Assembly: GCF_003012775.1 (NCBI RefSeq)
Contig: NZ_PXYG01000006.1
Coordinates: 124,001-188,000 of the forward strand
Origin: Zobellella endophytica
GTDB taxonomy: Bacteria; Pseudomonadota; Gammaproteobacteria; Enterobacterales; Aeromonadaceae
DNA: 64,000 nt
Direction: 5' to 3'
The translations under genes were made by a program, and so were the position numbers. The notes below the pieces were generated by a model, which saw only the letters and a list, made by a program, of their open reading frames with translations, did no database searches and was not told the DNA's origin. Position 1 is the stretch's first letter. The number at the start of each line of letters is the position of its first letter. Positions 1-11,271 of the stretch are shown one piece after another.

Positions 1-979
1 GCAGGGCCAGGGCTGCCTCCTTGGCGTTCTTCCCCTCATAGAGCACCTGGTAGACCTGCTCGCAGATGGGCATTTCCACCCGATGGCGGCCAGCCAGTTG
101 ATGCACCTCGGCGGCGTTGCGGTAACCCTCCACCACCTGGCCGATTTCGGCCATGGCGGTGTCCACGCTCTTGCCCTGGCCCAGGGCCAGGCCGAAACGG
201 CGGTTGCGCGACTGGTTGTCGGTGCAGGTCAGCACCAGATCCCCCAGCCCCGCCATGCCCATAAAGGTCTCCTGCTCGGCGCCCAGGGCCACCCCCAGAC
301 GCTGCAGCTCCACCAGGCCGCGGGTGATCAGCGCGGTGCGGGCGTTGGCGCCAAAGCCCAGGCCGTCGGCCAGGCCGGCACCGATGGCGATCACGTTCTT
401 CACCGCCCCGCCCAGTTGCAGCCCCACCATGTCGTCATTGAGATAGACCCGGAAGGAGCGGCCGCAGTGCAGCAGATCCGCCAGCTCCTTGGCGAATTTT
501 GCATCGGTCGAGGCCAGGGAAATGGCGGTGGGCAGGCCCATCGCCAGCTCCTTGGCGAAGGTGGGGCCGGACAGCACCGCCAGCGGGATCCGTTCACCCA
601 ATATTTCCCGCGCCACCTGCTGCAGCAGCTGGCCGGAGGCCGGATCCAGGCCCTTGGTGGCCCAGGCGAGGCGGCTGTCCTTGCGCAGAAACGGCTTGAG
701 CTGTTTCAGCACATCGGCAAACACGTGACTCGGCACCACCAGCAGCAGGTCGCGGCTGGCCTTGACCACCCGCTCCAGGCTGGCCTCGGGGATCAGGCTG
801 TCGGGAAAGACCGCGTCGGGCAGAAAGACCTTGTTGCAACGCTCGGCGGCCAGGGTCGCCACCTGTTCGGGCCTGTGGCTCCACAACAGGGTGCGATGGC
901 CATTGCGCGCCAGGGCGATGGCCAGGGCCGTACCATAGGAGCCGGCACCCAGAACCGAGATGGCGGCATCCTGGGTCAT
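1..979 (-). CDS. gpsA: Glycerol-3-phosphate dehydrogenase [NAD(P)+], 3' end beyond window
   Basis: Reduces dihydroxyacetone phosphate to sn-glycerol 3-phosphate, the backbone for phospholipids, in the cytoplasm. Reading the minus strand from the ATG at 979 gives an N-terminal dinucleotide-binding motif ([12 protein letters not shown], residues 9-20), then the conserved LSGPTFAKE and the substrate-site stretch [13 protein letters not shown], all typical of GpsA. About 326 codons are visible and the frame is open at base 1; the family is usually about 335 residues, so only the last few are missing. The ATG overlaps the secB stop by one base (TGATG), so the two are translationally coupled, as in other gammaproteobacteria where gpsA follows secB. 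Confidence 0.95.
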   Translation of the reverse strand, partial: MTQDAAISVLGAGSYGTALAIALARNGHRTLLWSHRPEQVATLAAERCNKVFLPDAVFPDSLIPEASLERVVKASRDLLLVVPSHVFADVLKQLKPFLRKDSRLAWATKGLDPASGQLLQQVAREILGERIPLAVLSGPTFAKELAMGLPTAISLASTDAKFAKELADLLHCGRSFRVYLNDDMVGLQLGGAVKNVIAIGAGLADGLGFGANARTALITRGLVELQRLGVALGAEQETFMGMAGLGDLVLTCTDNQSRNRRFGLALGQGKSVDTAMAEIGQVVEGYRNAAEVHQLAGRHRVEMPICEQVYQVLYEGKNAKEAALAL

Positions 980-1458
980 CAGGTATCCGCCTGCTGTTGC
1001 TGGGCGCGCTGCACATGAGCGGCAAACAGGGCGTCGAAGTTCACCGGCGCCAGGTTCAGCTGCGGGAAGGAGCCCTTGCTCACCAGGCTGGCCACGGTTT
1101 CCCGGGCATAGGGGAACAGGATGTTGGGACAGAAGGAGCCCAGGCAGTGGGCCAGTTGCGGCTCGGCCATGTTGCCGATGGTGAACACGCCGGCCTGCTG
1201 CACTTCGCACAGGAAGGCGACGTCGTCTTCGCCCAGCTTGCAGGTGACGGTGAGGGTCAGCACCACCTCGAACACGTTGTCACCCAGGCGGGCACTCTTG
1301 GTATCCAGGTCCAGCTTGACGTCCGGCTTCCACTCTTTCTGGAACACCAGCGGGGTACCGGGCGTTTCGAAGGAAATGTCTTTTACGTAAACGCGCTGGA
1401 TCTGGAATTCTACCTGTTGCTGCGCCTGCTCGTTGGCACCGTTTGCTACTTCAGCCAT
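979..1458 (-). CDS. secB: Protein-export chaperone SecB
   Basis: Cytosolic tetrameric chaperone that holds preproteins unfolded and hands them to SecA. The 159-residue product has the full SecB fold signature: [16 protein letters not shown] near the N terminus, the acidic strand with DVKLDLDT, and the conserved C-terminal half ([11 protein letters not shown], then [17 protein letters not shown]). The C-terminal tail is Gln-rich rather than the zinc-binding tail that docks on SecA in some relatives. It lies between the rhodanese gene (36 bases upstream) and gpsA (1-base overlap). The glutaredoxin gene grxC, often found between yibN and secB in enterics, is absent here. Confidence 0.97.
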   Translation of the reverse strand: MAEVANGANEQAQQQVEFQIQRVYVKDISFETPGTPLVFQKEWKPDVKLDLDTKSARLGDNVFEVVLTLTVTCKLGEDDVAFLCEVQQAGVFTIGNMAEPQLAHCLGSFCPNILFPYARETVASLVSKGSFPQLNLAPVNFDALFAAHVQRAQQQQADT

Positions 1459-1493
1459 GAGGATATCCTTATAAAATGTACGGTTGAAAGAGA

Positions 1494-1922
1494 TTAACGT
1501 TTGGTCACCGGCAGGTTCTGGCTGCGCCAGTCTGCCATGCCGCCGCGCAGGGCATAAACCTGCTTGAAGCCTGCCTTGCTCAGCATCCGGCCGGCACCAC
1601 TGGTGCTCATGCCGGTTTCACATACCAGCACCAGGGGCTTTTCCTGGTATTTTTCGATCAGGTTCAGGTTGTTGGCCTTGAGCTGGGTGTTGGGCAGGTT
1701 AATGGCGCCGGCGATATGGCCCTTGCGGAACTCTTCTGCCGAGCGAATATCCACCACGGCGGCATCCTGCTTGTTGATCAGCAGCACCGCCTGCTGGGCG
1801 GCCACTACCTTCACCTTGGTCAGCTTGGACATGATGGTCATGTACACCACCGCCGAAGCCAGGCCCAGCCAGACCATGGTCAGCAAGGGATGATTGGCGG
1901 CAAAATCGAGGTACTCTTGCAT
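1494..1922 (-). CDS. yibN: Membrane-anchored rhodanese-like protein (YibN family)
   Basis: A 142-residue single-domain rhodanese with an N-terminal membrane anchor (residues 12-30). The rhodanese domain follows, with [19 protein letters not shown] and the active-site loop around Cys101 ([10 protein letters not shown]). A catalytic Cys suggests persulfide or sulfur transfer, but the physiological substrate of YibN proteins is not established. It is the first gene of a yibN-secB-gpsA unit transcribed away from gpmI, the conserved arrangement in gammaproteobacteria. Confidence 0.9.
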   Translation of the reverse strand: MQEYLDFAANHPLLTMVWLGLASAVVYMTIMSKLTKVKVVAAQQAVLLINKQDAAVVDIRSAEEFRKGHIAGAINLPNTQLKANNLNLIEKYQEKPLVLVCETGMSTSGAGRMLSKAGFKQVYALRGGMADWRSQNLPVTKR

Positions 1923-2150
1923 GATGTTACTTCTTTCGGATCAAAATGCGGAAAAGCCCGAGTATACATGGGGCATCGGTAAATAACAGCAGCCCGGCCC
2001 TAATCCGGTCCATCGATAGGCGCCGCCTGAGACGGCCATCGGAAATACCCCCGGGCCACGGCTGGCGACGAAATCGGCAATTGTAGTAATATGACGATAG
2101 TTTCATTTTTCTTAACTTCTGTTTTCAAATAACAACATAGGGTTATCACT

Positions 2151-3683
2151 ATGAACTCGACCAAAAAACCCCTGGTACTCATCATCCTCGACGGCTGGGG
2201 CTACAGTGAAAAGACCGAACACAACGCCATTCACAGCGCCAACACCCCGGTGCTCGACAACCTGATGAAGACCCGTCCCTCGGTGCTGATTTCCACCTCC
2301 GGCCACGACGTCGGCCTGCCCGACGGCCAGATGGGCAACTCCGAGGTAGGCCACGTCAACATTGGCGCCGGCCGCATCGTCTACCAGGATCTGACCCGCA
2401 TCGACAAGGCCATCGTCGACGGCGACTTCTTCACCAACCCGGCCCTGACCAAGGCGGTGGACGGCGCCAAGGCCAGGGGCCGGGCGGTGCACATCATGGG
2501 CCTGCTGTCACCGGGCGGCGTGCACAGCCACGAAGAGCAGATCGCGGCCATGGTCAAACTGGCCGCCGAGCGCGGTGCCGATGAAATTTACTTACATGCC
2601 TTCCTCGACGGCCGTGACGTGGCCCCCCGCTCCGCCCAGGCGTCCATCGAGCGTTTCGACGCCCTGTTCGCCGAGTTGGGCAAGGGCCGCCTGGCCTCCC
2701 TCGTCGGCCGCTACTTCGCCATGGACCGCGACAACCGCTGGGATCGGGTGCAGAGCGCCTACGACCTGCTGACCCAGGGCAAGGCCGAGTTCCGGTATGG
2801 CTCCGGGGTGGAAGCCCTGCAGGCCGCCTATGCCCGGGAAGAGAACGACGAGTTCGTCAAGGCCACCACCGTGGGCGAGCCGGTCGCCATGCAGGACGGT
2901 GACGCCGTCATCTTTATGAACTTCCGCGCCGACCGTGCCCGGGAAATCACCCGCGCCTTCGTGGAAGACGACTTCACCGGCTTCGAGCGCGACGCCCGTC
3001 CGGCCTTGAGCGACTTCGTGATGCTCACCGAGTACGCCGCCGACATCCACACCAGCTGTGCCTACCCGCCCGAGCAGCTGGAAAACACCTTGGGTGAATG
3101 GCTGGCCAAGCACGACAAGACCCAGCTGCGGATCTCCGAAACCGAGAAGTACGCCCACGTCACCTTCTTCTTCAACGGCGGCATCGAGGACTGCTTCACC
3201 GGCGAGAAGCGCACGCTTATCCCGAGCCCCAAGGTCGCCACCTACGACCTGCAGCCTGAGATGAACTCCGAGCAGCTCACCGACAAGCTGGTCGAGGCCA
3301 TCGAAAGCCGGGAATTCGACGTCATCATCTGCAACTATCCCAACGGCGACATGGTCGGTCACACCGGGGTGTTCGAGGCGGCGGTCAAGGCCTGTGAAGC
3401 GGTGGACAACTCCATCGGCCGGGTGGTCGCGGCGCTGGAAGAGGTGGGTGGCGAATGCCTGATCACCGCCGATCACGGCAACGCCGAGCAGATGGTCAAC
3501 CCCGAGACCGGCGAGATCCACACCGCCCACACCAACCTGCCGGTGCCGCTGATCTACGTCGGCCGCGACGCCACCCCGGTGGAGGGCGGCAAGCTGTCGG
3601 ATCTGGCGCCGACCATGCTGACCCTGATGGGCATGCAAATCCCCGAGCAAATGACTGGCAAGCCTCTGATGGTTCTGAAATAA
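2151..3683 (+). CDS. gpmI: 2,3-bisphosphoglycerate-independent phosphoglycerate mutase
   Basis: Interconverts 3- and 2-phosphoglycerate in glycolysis and gluconeogenesis through a phosphoserine and two Mn ions. The 510-residue length is normal for the family. Visible landmarks are the N-terminal metal motif LIILDGWGY (Asp14), the catalytic serine in [12 protein letters not shown] (Ser64), the substrate motif [18 protein letters not shown], and the C-terminal metal ligands in [12 protein letters not shown] and [10 protein letters not shown]. The ATG follows the weak ribosome site AGGG. envC begins 10 bases after the stop, so the two are probably one operon, divergent from yibN. Confidence 0.97.
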   Translation: MNSTKKPLVLIILDGWGYSEKTEHNAIHSANTPVLDNLMKTRPSVLISTSGHDVGLPDGQMGNSEVGHVNIGAGRIVYQDLTRIDKAIVDGDFFTNPALTKAVDGAKARGRAVHIMGLLSPGGVHSHEEQIAAMVKLAAERGADEIYLHAFLDGRDVAPRSAQASIERFDALFAELGKGRLASLVGRYFAMDRDNRWDRVQSAYDLLTQGKAEFRYGSGVEALQAAYAREENDEFVKATTVGEPVAMQDGDAVIFMNFRADRAREITRAFVEDDFTGFERDARPALSDFVMLTEYAADIHTSCAYPPEQLENTLGEWLAKHDKTQLRISETEKYAHVTFFFNGGIEDCFTGEKRTLIPSPKVATYDLQPEMNSEQLTDKLVEAIESREFDVIICNYPNGDMVGHTGVFEAAVKACEAVDNSIGRVVAALEEVGGECLITADHGNAEQMVNPETGEIHTAHTNLPVPLIYVGRDATPVEGGKLSDLAPTMLTLMGMQIPEQMTGKPLMVLK

Positions 3684-3693
3684 TCAGGGCCCT

Positions 3694-4920
3694 ATGGGCT
3701 TGCACAGACTGATTGTTTCAATGTTGCTGAGCACCGGCCTGATGGCCGGTGCTTTCGCATGGGCGGATGACAGCAAGGAGCTCAAGAACGTCCAGGGGCA
3801 GATCGCCAGCCAGAAACAAGATCTGCAACAGCAGCAGCAGCAGTTGCAAGCCCTGCAACAGCAACTCGCCAAGGATGAGAAGGCCATCTCCGCCCAGGCC
3901 CGGGAGCTGAACCAGACCCGGCAGCAGCTGAAAGAAAACGAAACCGGTCTCGCCAGGCTGGATCAGGAACACCAGGCCCTGGGCAAACAGGCCGAGCAGC
4001 AGCAACGGCTGCTGGCGGAACAACTCCGGGCCGCCTACCAGAACGGCCGCCACGATTACCTCAAATTGCTGCTCAACGGCCAGGACAGCAGCGATATCGA
4101 TCGGCTGCTGCATTACTACGGCCACCTGAACCAGGCCAGGGCCGACGCCCTCTCCGGGCTCGCCCGCACCCGCGAGCAACTGGCCGACAACCGGCGCCAG
4201 GCCGAACAGAGCCGCAACCGGCTCAATCAGCTGCTGGCCCGCCAGCAGGAAGAACAGCAGCAACTCGAAGCGCAGCAGGCCAGACGCAACGAAACCGCCA
4301 ACAAGCTCAACGCCAACCTGGCCCAGGGCAACCAGAAGCTGGCCAGCCTGCAACAGGCCGCCAGCCACCTGGAGCAGCAGATCAAGGCCGCCCAGGAAAA
4401 GGCCGCCCGCGAACAGGCGGCACGGGAAAAAGCGGAGCGGGAACAACTGGAGCGGGAACGCCGCACCGCCCGGCAGCAGGACGGCTCCGGCAGGACGCCG
4501 GTGGTGGCCAAACCCAGCGGCAACTTCGGCGGCCTGGCCAAGGGGACCCTGCCCTGGCCGCTCAGGGGCCAGCTGATCCACCGCTTCGGTGCCGCCCGCA
4601 CCAGCCAGCTGAGCTGGAAAGGATTGCTGATCGGCGCCGGCGTCGGGCAGGAAGTGAAAGCCGTGGCCAACGGCCAGGTGGTCTATGCTGACTGGCTCAA
4701 CGGCTTCGGCATGGTGATGGTGATCGATCACGGCAAGGGCTACATGAGCCTCTACGGCCATAACCAGTCGCTGCTGCAGGGGCCGGGTGACAAGGTCGGC
4801 GCCGGCCAGGCCATCGCCCTCAGTGGTGAAAGCGGCGGCCAGGACAGGTCCGGCCTCTACTTTGAAATTCGCTACCAGGGCCAGGCCATCGATCCCCTGC
4901 CCTGGCTAGCGCGTCGCTGA
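3694..4920 (+). CDS. envC: Murein hydrolase activator EnvC
   Basis: Periplasmic activator of the AmiA/AmiB amidases at the septum, recruited by FtsEX, which is also encoded in this window. The 408-residue protein has a signal peptide (residues 1-23, AGAFA), a long Gln-rich coiled coil (about 25-260), a Lys/Glu/Arg-rich linker and a C-terminal LytM/M23 domain (about 275-405). The LytM domain lacks the metal ligands of active M23 peptidases: the first ligand motif is replaced around SWKGLLIG and the final HxH motif reads YFE. This is normal for EnvC and marks a regulatory, non-catalytic LytM protein. Its 3' end overlaps the convergent YkgJ-like gene by 15 bases. Confidence 0.95.
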   Translation: MGLHRLIVSMLLSTGLMAGAFAWADDSKELKNVQGQIASQKQDLQQQQQQLQALQQQLAKDEKAISAQARELNQTRQQLKENETGLARLDQEHQALGKQAEQQQRLLAEQLRAAYQNGRHDYLKLLLNGQDSSDIDRLLHYYGHLNQARADALSGLARTREQLADNRRQAEQSRNRLNQLLARQQEEQQQLEAQQARRNETANKLNANLAQGNQKLASLQQAASHLEQQIKAAQEKAAREQAAREKAEREQLERERRTARQQDGSGRTPVVAKPSGNFGGLAKGTLPWPLRGQLIHRFGAARTSQLSWKGLLIGAGVGQEVKAVANGQVVYADWLNGFGMVMVIDHGKGYMSLYGHNQSLLQGPGDKVGAGQAIALSGESGGQDRSGLYFEIRYQGQAIDPLPWLARR

Positions 4921-5157
4921 CTCCAGCTCGTCAATCAGCCAGAGCGCTTCGCGCCGGCTGCCGCCGCACACGTCCTCTGCCGCCTTGAAGCGCGCGCACA
5001 CCGCCGGCCGCTCCGGCCGGCCGAACAGGCCGCAACGCATGTCCGCCAGCAGATGAACACAGGGTTCCCCAGCCGGCTTGCCGTCCGGCATGCCGGGGAT
5101 GGGACCGCTGATACTGGGGGCGATACAACAGGCACCGCAACCACTTCGACATTCCAT
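4906..5157 (-). CDS. YkgJ-family Cys-cluster protein
   Basis: A small protein (83 residues) beginning [14 protein letters not shown], the CxxxCxxCC motif of the YkgJ/UPF0153 family, thought to bind zinc or iron. Further cysteines (EPCVHL, MRCGLFG, AVCARF, DVCGG) complete the usual eight-Cys pattern. The ATG has the ribosome site GAGG six bases upstream. Function is not established for the family. The gene runs convergently into envC and lies 50 bases downstream of chaC on the same strand, so it may be cotranscribed with chaC. Confidence 0.85.
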   Translation of the reverse strand: MECRSGCGACCIAPSISGPIPGMPDGKPAGEPCVHLLADMRCGLFGRPERPAVCARFKAAEDVCGGSRREALWLIDELESATR

Positions 5158-5207
5158 GAAACACCTCGCAACTTGGCCGGCCAGTATACCTCCTGGCGTC
5201 GCCCGGA

Positions 5208-5768
5208 TCAGGCTGGCTGCAGCAGCGCCGCCAGCGCCGACACATGCTCATCCGCCGCGCCCTGCTGCGCCAGCGCTTCGGCCAGGTTGAGCAGGTAGTC
5301 CCGGTTGCTGCCGCTGGGGCCGTGGGCGCCGGCGATTTGCGCCGCCATCACCGCCAGCGGGGCGGCGCCCAGAAAGGCGGCGTTGTCGGCGGTGGCCAGG
5401 TAAATCAGCCCTTCGTCGTGCTCGGTGGCGGTGAAATACACCGGCACCCGTTCGCGCAGATACCCGTTTTTCTCCCGCGCATCGAGCTGGGCCAGGGTAG
5501 CCGGCGCGATGCGATAGGCCATGCCGTGACAGATCGCCCCCGACTCCCGCACCAGGGTCGCCACCCGCCCGGGTGCCTCGGGCGTGCCCCGGTGATCGTG
5601 GGAGCCCTGCCAGAAGCGCCGCGCCCAGCCGGTGATCCAGGCCGGGCGGCGTTCGATGAACGGAAAGTCGGCCTTCCAGATCAGCGAGCCGTAACCGAAC
5701 AGCCAGAGGCTGTGGTGCCGGTCGAAGTGGGTCATGGTACGGTTCAGGGCCGTGGTGTCGATGCTCAT
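5208..5768 (-). CDS. chaC: ChaC-type glutathione-specific gamma-glutamylcyclotransferase
   Basis: Cleaves glutathione to 5-oxoproline and Cys-Gly in the cytoplasm. The 186-residue protein carries the hallmark FGYGSLIWK (substrate-binding YGSL loop) near residue 25, followed by the conserved [21 protein letters not shown] block and the [12 protein letters not shown] segment that contains the catalytic glutamate. The length matches the bacterial ChaC family. A second, unrelated gamma-glutamylcyclotransferase-fold gene lies at 54620-55111. Confidence 0.93.
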   Translation of the reverse strand: MSIDTTALNRTMTHFDRHHSLWLFGYGSLIWKADFPFIERRPAWITGWARRFWQGSHDHRGTPEAPGRVATLVRESGAICHGMAYRIAPATLAQLDAREKNGYLRERVPVYFTATEHDEGLIYLATADNAAFLGAAPLAVMAAQIAGAHGPSGSNRDYLLNLAEALAQQGAADEHVSALAALLQPA

Positions 5769-5893
5769 GGGGCGGCGGGGCCTCGCTCAGATTGCCAGCC
5801 GATATGATGCCGCGCCGCGCACAAGTTGTCGACGCCCGCCATGACCACCGGGGCCCGTGATAAACTGCCGCTTTTAGGCAAAGGAGGCCAGCC

Positions 5894-6271
5894 ATGCGCC
5901 TGACCGTACACCATCTTTCCCGGATCCCCGAACAACACCGCCATCATGCCGGCCTGATTTTGCAGGGCACGCCGCTGCCCGAACAGGCGGAGTGCTACCT
6001 CGCCACCTTCAACGACCGGGCGGTGGCCCTGGCCTGGCGCCGGGACGAGCGGCTCGATTTCTTCGCGGTGCGCGACCTGACCCGCCGCCGGGGCATAGGC
6101 CGGGAGCTGCTGCGCCAGATAAAGCTGGATGCCAAGGCGGCGGGCCTGACCCGGCTCGACTGCGATCCGGCGCAGGCGCAGGACGGGGAACGGGACGGCC
6201 TTGCCGCCTTTTTGCAGGGCCAGGGCTTCCGGCCCCGGGACGGGGTGCTAAGCTGTTGCCTGTATGACTAA
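5894..6271 (+). CDS. panM: GNAT-fold protein, PanM (PanZ)-like
   Basis: A 125-residue GNAT-fold protein with the acetyl-CoA loop in VRDLTRRRGIGRELL (about residues 56-70). The arrangement MRLTVHHL...FNDRAVA...VRDLTRRRGIG closely resembles Escherichia coli PanM/PanZ, which binds PanD and triggers its autocleavage to active aspartate decarboxylase for pantothenate synthesis. panD is not in this window, so the role rests on family resemblance. The start is fixed by a strong ribosome site (AGGAGG, six bases upstream). It could be another small GNAT acetyltransferase. Confidence 0.7.
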   Translation: MRLTVHHLSRIPEQHRHHAGLILQGTPLPEQAECYLATFNDRAVALAWRRDERLDFFAVRDLTRRRGIGRELLRQIKLDAKAAGLTRLDCDPAQAQDGERDGLAAFLQGQGFRPRDGVLSCCLYD

Positions 6272-6347
6272 AATCCGGTGGTAGTCGCGGCATTAGGCTA
6301 GCTCCATGGGGACACAATGCCCATTCCCCAAGGAGGTCAGAGGGCGT

Positions 6348-6424
6348 CACTCCACCGACCGTGACATGCCAGGAATGGCATGTCCGCGCCCCCATGGACG
6401 GGTTTATGGCGTGTCGGTGGAGTG
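6348..6424. repeat. Nested palindromic intergenic element
   Basis: Between panM and fumC the outer arms CACTCCACCGAC (6348-6359) and GTCGGTGGAGTG (6413-6424) are perfect 12-base inverted repeats. They enclose an inner hairpin, GACATGCC (6363-6370) and GGCATGTC (6377-6384) with a 6-base loop, and the core CCATGGACGGGTTTATGG. A related core occurs at about 47735-47765. It resembles the dispersed intergenic palindromes found in many gammaproteobacteria. It has no T-run of a terminator and no ORF. Confidence 0.6.
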
Positions 6425-6503
6425 GTCACTTTGGCCGACGTGTACTCAATGAAAGGCGCCACCTGCAACTGCCGCCCCAGGCCAACAACAGAAGGAAAGG
6501 GTA

Positions 6504-7880
<1,377 letters not shown>

Positions 7881-7892
7881 AGGATCCAAACG

Positions 7893-7922
7893 GCCAGGGC
7901 CCGGCGAACACCGGGCCCTGGC
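7893..7922. terminator. Bidirectional hairpin between fumC and phnS
   Basis: Twelve-base perfect stem GCCAGGGCCCGG (7893-7904) and CCGGGCCCTGGC (7911-7922) with loop CGAACA, between two convergent genes. It has no clear T-run, so its efficiency as an intrinsic terminator is uncertain. Confidence 0.7.
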
Positions 7923-7946
7923 GGGGTCATCTTGCGGAGAAGGCCT

Positions 7947-8963
7947 CTACCGGGCCTCGCTCTTGCCGTCGTAGCGCCGCTGCCACTCGGACAGGATGGC
8001 TTCGCGCTGGCCCGCCGCCCAGGCGAAGTCGTTGTCAATCATCACCGCCGCCGGTTGCTCCGGGAAGTACTGTACCGGCTGGGCCACGCCCGGCAGGCCC
8101 ACCACCGCGAAGCTCTGGTTGTACAGCTCGTTGGCGTCCCGGCTGATAGCGAAGTCGAGCAGCTTGCGGGCCGCCGCGTCCTTGCCGGTGCCCTTGACGA
8201 TGGCGGCCGCCTCCATCTCCCAGCCCACTCCTTCGGTGGGGAACACCAGCTCCAGGGGCGCGCCCTGCTGCTTGAGCCTGGCGCCCCGGTAAGCCATGGA
8301 GATACCGATGGCCGCCTCGCCCGAAGCCGCCTGCACACAGGGCTTGGAGCCGGAGTGGCTGTAGTTGACGATGTTCTGGTGCAGCGCATCCATGTAGGCC
8401 CAGCCTTTTTCTTCGCCGAACTGCTGCAGCCAGGCCGACACGTCGAGGAAGCCGGTGCCGCTGGAGGCCGGGTTGGGCATCACGATGTGGCCCCGGTATT
8501 CGGGCCTGGTCAGATCCTGCCAGCTGGTGGGCTTGCTCAGGCCGTGCTTTTCGGCTTCGACGGTGTTGTAGCAGATCACCCCCAGCCAGGCATCCATGCC
8601 AACCCAGCGCGGGGTCTCGCGCGGATCGCGAAATTCCGGTGACAACTGGTCCAGACCGGCCGGGGCATAGGGCGCCAGCATGTCGTGCTGGTCCATCAGC
8701 ATCAGGCTGGTGGCCGCCAGGCCCCAGATCACGTCGGCCTGGGGGTTTTCCTTTTCCGCCAGCAGGCGGGCGGTGATGATACCGGTGGAATCACGCACCC
8801 AGCGGATGGCGATGTCCGGATTTTCCCGCTCGAAGGCGGCCTGATAGGCCTTCAGTTGATCCAGCTCGAGCGCGGTGTACACGGTCAGCTCGGTCCTGGC
8901 CTGGGCGCCGGCGGCGGCGGCGGCCAGAGTCAGCAGCACGGCCAGGGGGGTCTTGTTCAGCAT
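7947..8963 (-). CDS. phnS: 2-aminoethylphosphonate ABC transporter, periplasmic binding protein
   Basis: Extracytoplasmic solute-binding protein of the type found in AEP uptake systems. From the ATG at 8963 the product is 338 residues: a signal peptide (MLNKTPLAVLL...AGAQA), then a Fe/spermidine-type binding fold starting LTVYTALELDQLKAYQ, with TGIITARLLAEKENPQADV and SSGTGFLDVSAWLQ. A longer frame with a TTG at 9002 would run through the operator. The ATG at 8963 is preferred because GGAG lies 8 bases upstream and a signal peptide follows directly. It is a separate unit from the transporter genes at 12070-14798, but has its own copy of the shared operator at 8979-8990. Substrate assignment comes from family resemblance plus phnW/phnX neighbours. 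Confidence 0.88.
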   Translation of the reverse strand: MLNKTPLAVLLTLAAAAAGAQARTELTVYTALELDQLKAYQAAFERENPDIAIRWVRDSTGIITARLLAEKENPQADVIWGLAATSLMLMDQHDMLAPYAPAGLDQLSPEFRDPRETPRWVGMDAWLGVICYNTVEAEKHGLSKPTSWQDLTRPEYRGHIVMPNPASSGTGFLDVSAWLQQFGEEKGWAYMDALHQNIVNYSHSGSKPCVQAASGEAAIGISMAYRGARLKQQGAPLELVFPTEGVGWEMEAAAIVKGTGKDAAARKLLDFAISRDANELYNQSFAVVGLPGVAQPVQYFPEQPAAVMIDNDFAWAAGQREAILSEWQRRYDGKSEAR

Positions 8964-8978
8964 GGTCTTAGCTCCATT

Positions 8979-8990
8979 TGGTATATACCA
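8979..8990. promoter_or_regulatory. PhnR operator candidate upstream of phnS
   Basis: Perfect 12-base palindrome TGGTATATACCA, 16 bases upstream of the phnS start. The identical sequence precedes phnW (11069-11080) and a variant precedes phnT (12043-12054). Inferred binding site of the GntR regulator encoded at 11272. Confidence 0.75.
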
Positions 8991-9085
8991 GAAAAATCCC
9001 AACCTAGAGGGAGAAGATGACGGCCGGGTGACAACAAGATGAAAATACGTCCCGGCGCTGCGGATGGCGGCACCGGGAGACGGCT

Positions 9086-9112
9086 CCGGACCGGAATGCG
9101 CTTCCGGTCCGG
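9086..9112 (-). terminator. Hairpin downstream of phnX
   Basis: Perfect 11-base stem CCGGACCGGAA / TTCCGGTCCGG with loop TGCGC, just after the phnX stop on the minus strand. There is no clear T-run, so termination is probable but not certain. Confidence 0.6.
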
Positions 9113-9119
9113 GCCAAGG

Positions 9120-9950
9120 TCAGGGACACTCGCCCCGCGCCAGCCGGGCGTTGATGTCGTCGATCACCGCCGGCAGCTCGGCGATGGTGTCGATCACATA
9201 ATGGGCGCCGATGGCGGCGAGCCGGCCATGGGCCCGCTCACGCAGCAGGCGCCGTTGCTCCGGGCTTTGCGCCTGCCAGTCCGCCAGCGACAGGCCCACC
9301 TCGTTGCCCGACACCGCCAGCGCCACCGTCCACATGCCAGCGTTCAGGCCTTCCTCTATGCCCACGCCGGTGTCGTCTACCTTGACGCAGGCCTGCACGG
9401 CGCTCGCTTCCAGGGCACAGGCCGCCTGCAGGCTCATCTCCGGCCAGGGCCGGCCGCGGCGCACGTCGCTGGCGGTGATCACCACCTCGGGGGCATAGCC
9501 CTGCTCGGCGGCGCGCTGCACCAGCTCGGTGATCATGTCGCGGCTGTAACCGGTGTTGGCACCCAGCCGAATGCCACGGCCGGTCAGCTCGCGGGCCACC
9601 TCGGCCATGCCCGGGATCAGCTCGGCGCTGTCACGAATGGATTCGATCTGGATCTGCACAAAGTCCTGGTACAGGCGGTCGATGTCGGCCTCGCTGGCGG
9701 CGGCGCCGTGAACCTGGGTCCAGGCATCGGCGATGCGGGTCATGGCCAGCATCTGGCGAATGTGCTCCCGCTTTTCGCTGCCCATGGGGGCGCGGCACTC
9801 GGCCAGGGTCACCTCAATGCCCTCGCCGGCAAACAGCCGCTGAAAGGCGCGGATCGGGGCCATGGAGCCGAAATCCACGGTAGTGCCGGCCCAGTCCATG
9901 ATCACCGCCTGCACTGAGCCGGTGTAACGACGTTCGAAACGATAGTTCAT
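9120..9950 (-). CDS. phnX: Phosphonoacetaldehyde hydrolase (phosphonatase)
   Basis: Cleaves the C-P bond of phosphonoacetaldehyde to acetaldehyde and phosphate. A 276-residue HAD-family enzyme: motif I AVIMDWAGTTVDFG with the nucleophile Asp19, and the cap-domain Schiff-base lysine in APMGSEKREHI (Lys60), the residue that sets phosphonatases apart from other HAD enzymes. Motif II is GANTGYS and the acidic motif is CVKVDDTGVGIEEG. It follows phnW by 14 bases on the same strand, so transaminase and hydrolase are cotranscribed and supply the two steps from AEP to phosphate. Confidence 0.96.
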   Translation of the reverse strand: MNYRFERRYTGSVQAVIMDWAGTTVDFGSMAPIRAFQRLFAGEGIEVTLAECRAPMGSEKREHIRQMLAMTRIADAWTQVHGAAASEADIDRLYQDFVQIQIESIRDSAELIPGMAEVARELTGRGIRLGANTGYSRDMITELVQRAAEQGYAPEVVITASDVRRGRPWPEMSLQAACALEASAVQACVKVDDTGVGIEEGLNAGMWTVALAVSGNEVGLSLADWQAQSPEQRRLLRERAHGRLAAIGAHYVIDTIAELPAVIDDINARLARGECP

Positions 9951-9964
9951 TGTGTAGTCCTCGA

Positions 9965-11059
9965 TTACCAGTAAATGACGTTCTCGATGGCCGCCAGCAG
10001 GCCGGCCACATCCGCTTGGTACACTTCGCCTATGGTGCCGATGCGGAAACAGTCCACCGCCGACACCTTGCCCGGGTAAATCACGTAACCCTGCTCCTTG
10101 AGCCCGATATAGAAACGCTTGAAGTCGTAGTCCGGGCTGGTGGGCGCCGCGAACACGGTGATGATGGGAGACTGCCAGTCCCGTGCCACCAGGGGCTCAC
10201 AGCCCAGCCGCGCCATGCCGTCCACCAGCGCGCGCTGATTGCTTTGGTAACGGTGATGGCGGGCGGCCACGCCCCCTTCCAGCTCCAGCTCGGTCAGCGC
10301 CTGGGCAAAGGCGCGCACCACGTGAGTCGGCGAGGTAAAGCGCCACTTGCCGCCCTGTTGCTCCATGCACTGCCACTGGTCGAACAGATCCAGGCTGACC
10401 GAGCGGGCCCGCCCCTCGCACTGCCGCATGGACGCTTCCCGCGCAATGATGAAGCAGAAGCCGGGCACGCCCTGAATGCATTTATTGGCGCTGGAGATCA
10501 GAAAGTCGATGGCCAGATCGCCCACGTCCATGGGCACACCGCCGAAGGAACTCATGGCGTCCACGATCAGGGTCTTGCCCGCCGCCTTGGCTGCCTGGCA
10601 CAGCTCGGCCAGGGGGTTGAGAATGCCGGTGGTGGTTTCACAGTGCACAAAGGCGACATGACTGATGGCGGGATCCGCCGCCAGCGCCCGGGTCAGCAGC
10701 TCGGCGGACAGCGGCTCGGTATCGGCCACGTCCACGGTCGCCAGACTCAGGCCCAGACAGCGGGCGATGTCGCCCATGCGGCGACCATAGGCGCCGTTGC
10801 TCAACACCAGCAGCTTGCCCTCGGCGGGAATCGCCGAGCCCAGCACCGATTCCACTCCGGCGGTGCCGCTGCCCTGCATCAGCACACTGGTATAGCCCGG
10901 CCGGGCGGTGGCCAGCCGGACCAGCTGGCGGCGAATGGGCTGCACCACGCCCTGGTTGTAGTCGTCGTCCCAGGTGCACCAGTCTTTCATCATGACTTCC
11001 CGCACCGTGGCAGAAGTAGAGAGGGGACCCGGGGTCAGCAGCAGGTAAGGATTGTTCAC
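9965..11059 (-). CDS. phnW: 2-aminoethylphosphonate:pyruvate transaminase
   Basis: PLP-dependent class V aminotransferase that converts AEP and pyruvate to phosphonoacetaldehyde and alanine. I start it at the GTG at 11059 (364 residues, [17 protein letters not shown]), where AGGAG lies 5 bases upstream; the frame is open further but that would read through the operator. [43 protein letters not shown] and the PLP lysine in [13 protein letters not shown] are all PhnW hallmarks. The operator at 11069-11080 overlaps the ribosome-site region, so repressor binding could block both transcription and leader synthesis. Confidence 0.96.
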   Translation of the reverse strand: MNNPYLLLTPGPLSTSATVREVMMKDWCTWDDDYNQGVVQPIRRQLVRLATARPGYTSVLMQGSGTAGVESVLGSAIPAEGKLLVLSNGAYGRRMGDIARCLGLSLATVDVADTEPLSAELLTRALAADPAISHVAFVHCETTTGILNPLAELCQAAKAAGKTLIVDAMSSFGGVPMDVGDLAIDFLISSANKCIQGVPGFCFIIAREASMRQCEGRARSVSLDLFDQWQCMEQQGGKWRFTSPTHVVRAFAQALTELELEGGVAARHHRYQSNQRALVDGMARLGCEPLVARDWQSPIITVFAAPTSPDYDFKRFYIGLKEQGYVIYPGKVSAVDCFRIGTIGEVYQADVAGLLAAIENVIYW

Positions 11060-11068
11060 GTTTACTCC

Positions 11069-11080
11069 TGGTATATACCA
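11069..11080. promoter_or_regulatory. PhnR operator candidate upstream of phnWX
   Basis: Perfect palindrome TGGTATATACCA identical to the site before phnS. It ends within two bases of the phnW Shine-Dalgarno sequence. Confidence 0.75.
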
Positions 11081-11271
11081 AACTTGGCAACACGATAGTC
11101 GTCCCCTGGCAACGGAGCAAGATGCCTCCCCGCACTGCAACAAAAAATTCATCTGCCTCAGCCCTGTGCATCGCCTCAAGCAAGAGTGATAATGAGGTCA
11201 GATTTCAACGCTTTGAGAGCGGCCACCCCAGCAGCAAGCCCAACGGCTGGTGTAGGCCATAATGGAAGACC

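Noticed and set aside
1-1018. 311-codon plus-strand frame at the left edge
   Set aside because: Antisense to gpsA, whose motifs are unambiguous on the minus strand.
4500-4920. EnvC LytM domain as a decayed peptidase
   Set aside because: Loss of metal ligands is the normal state of EnvC, which activates amidases without cutting murein.
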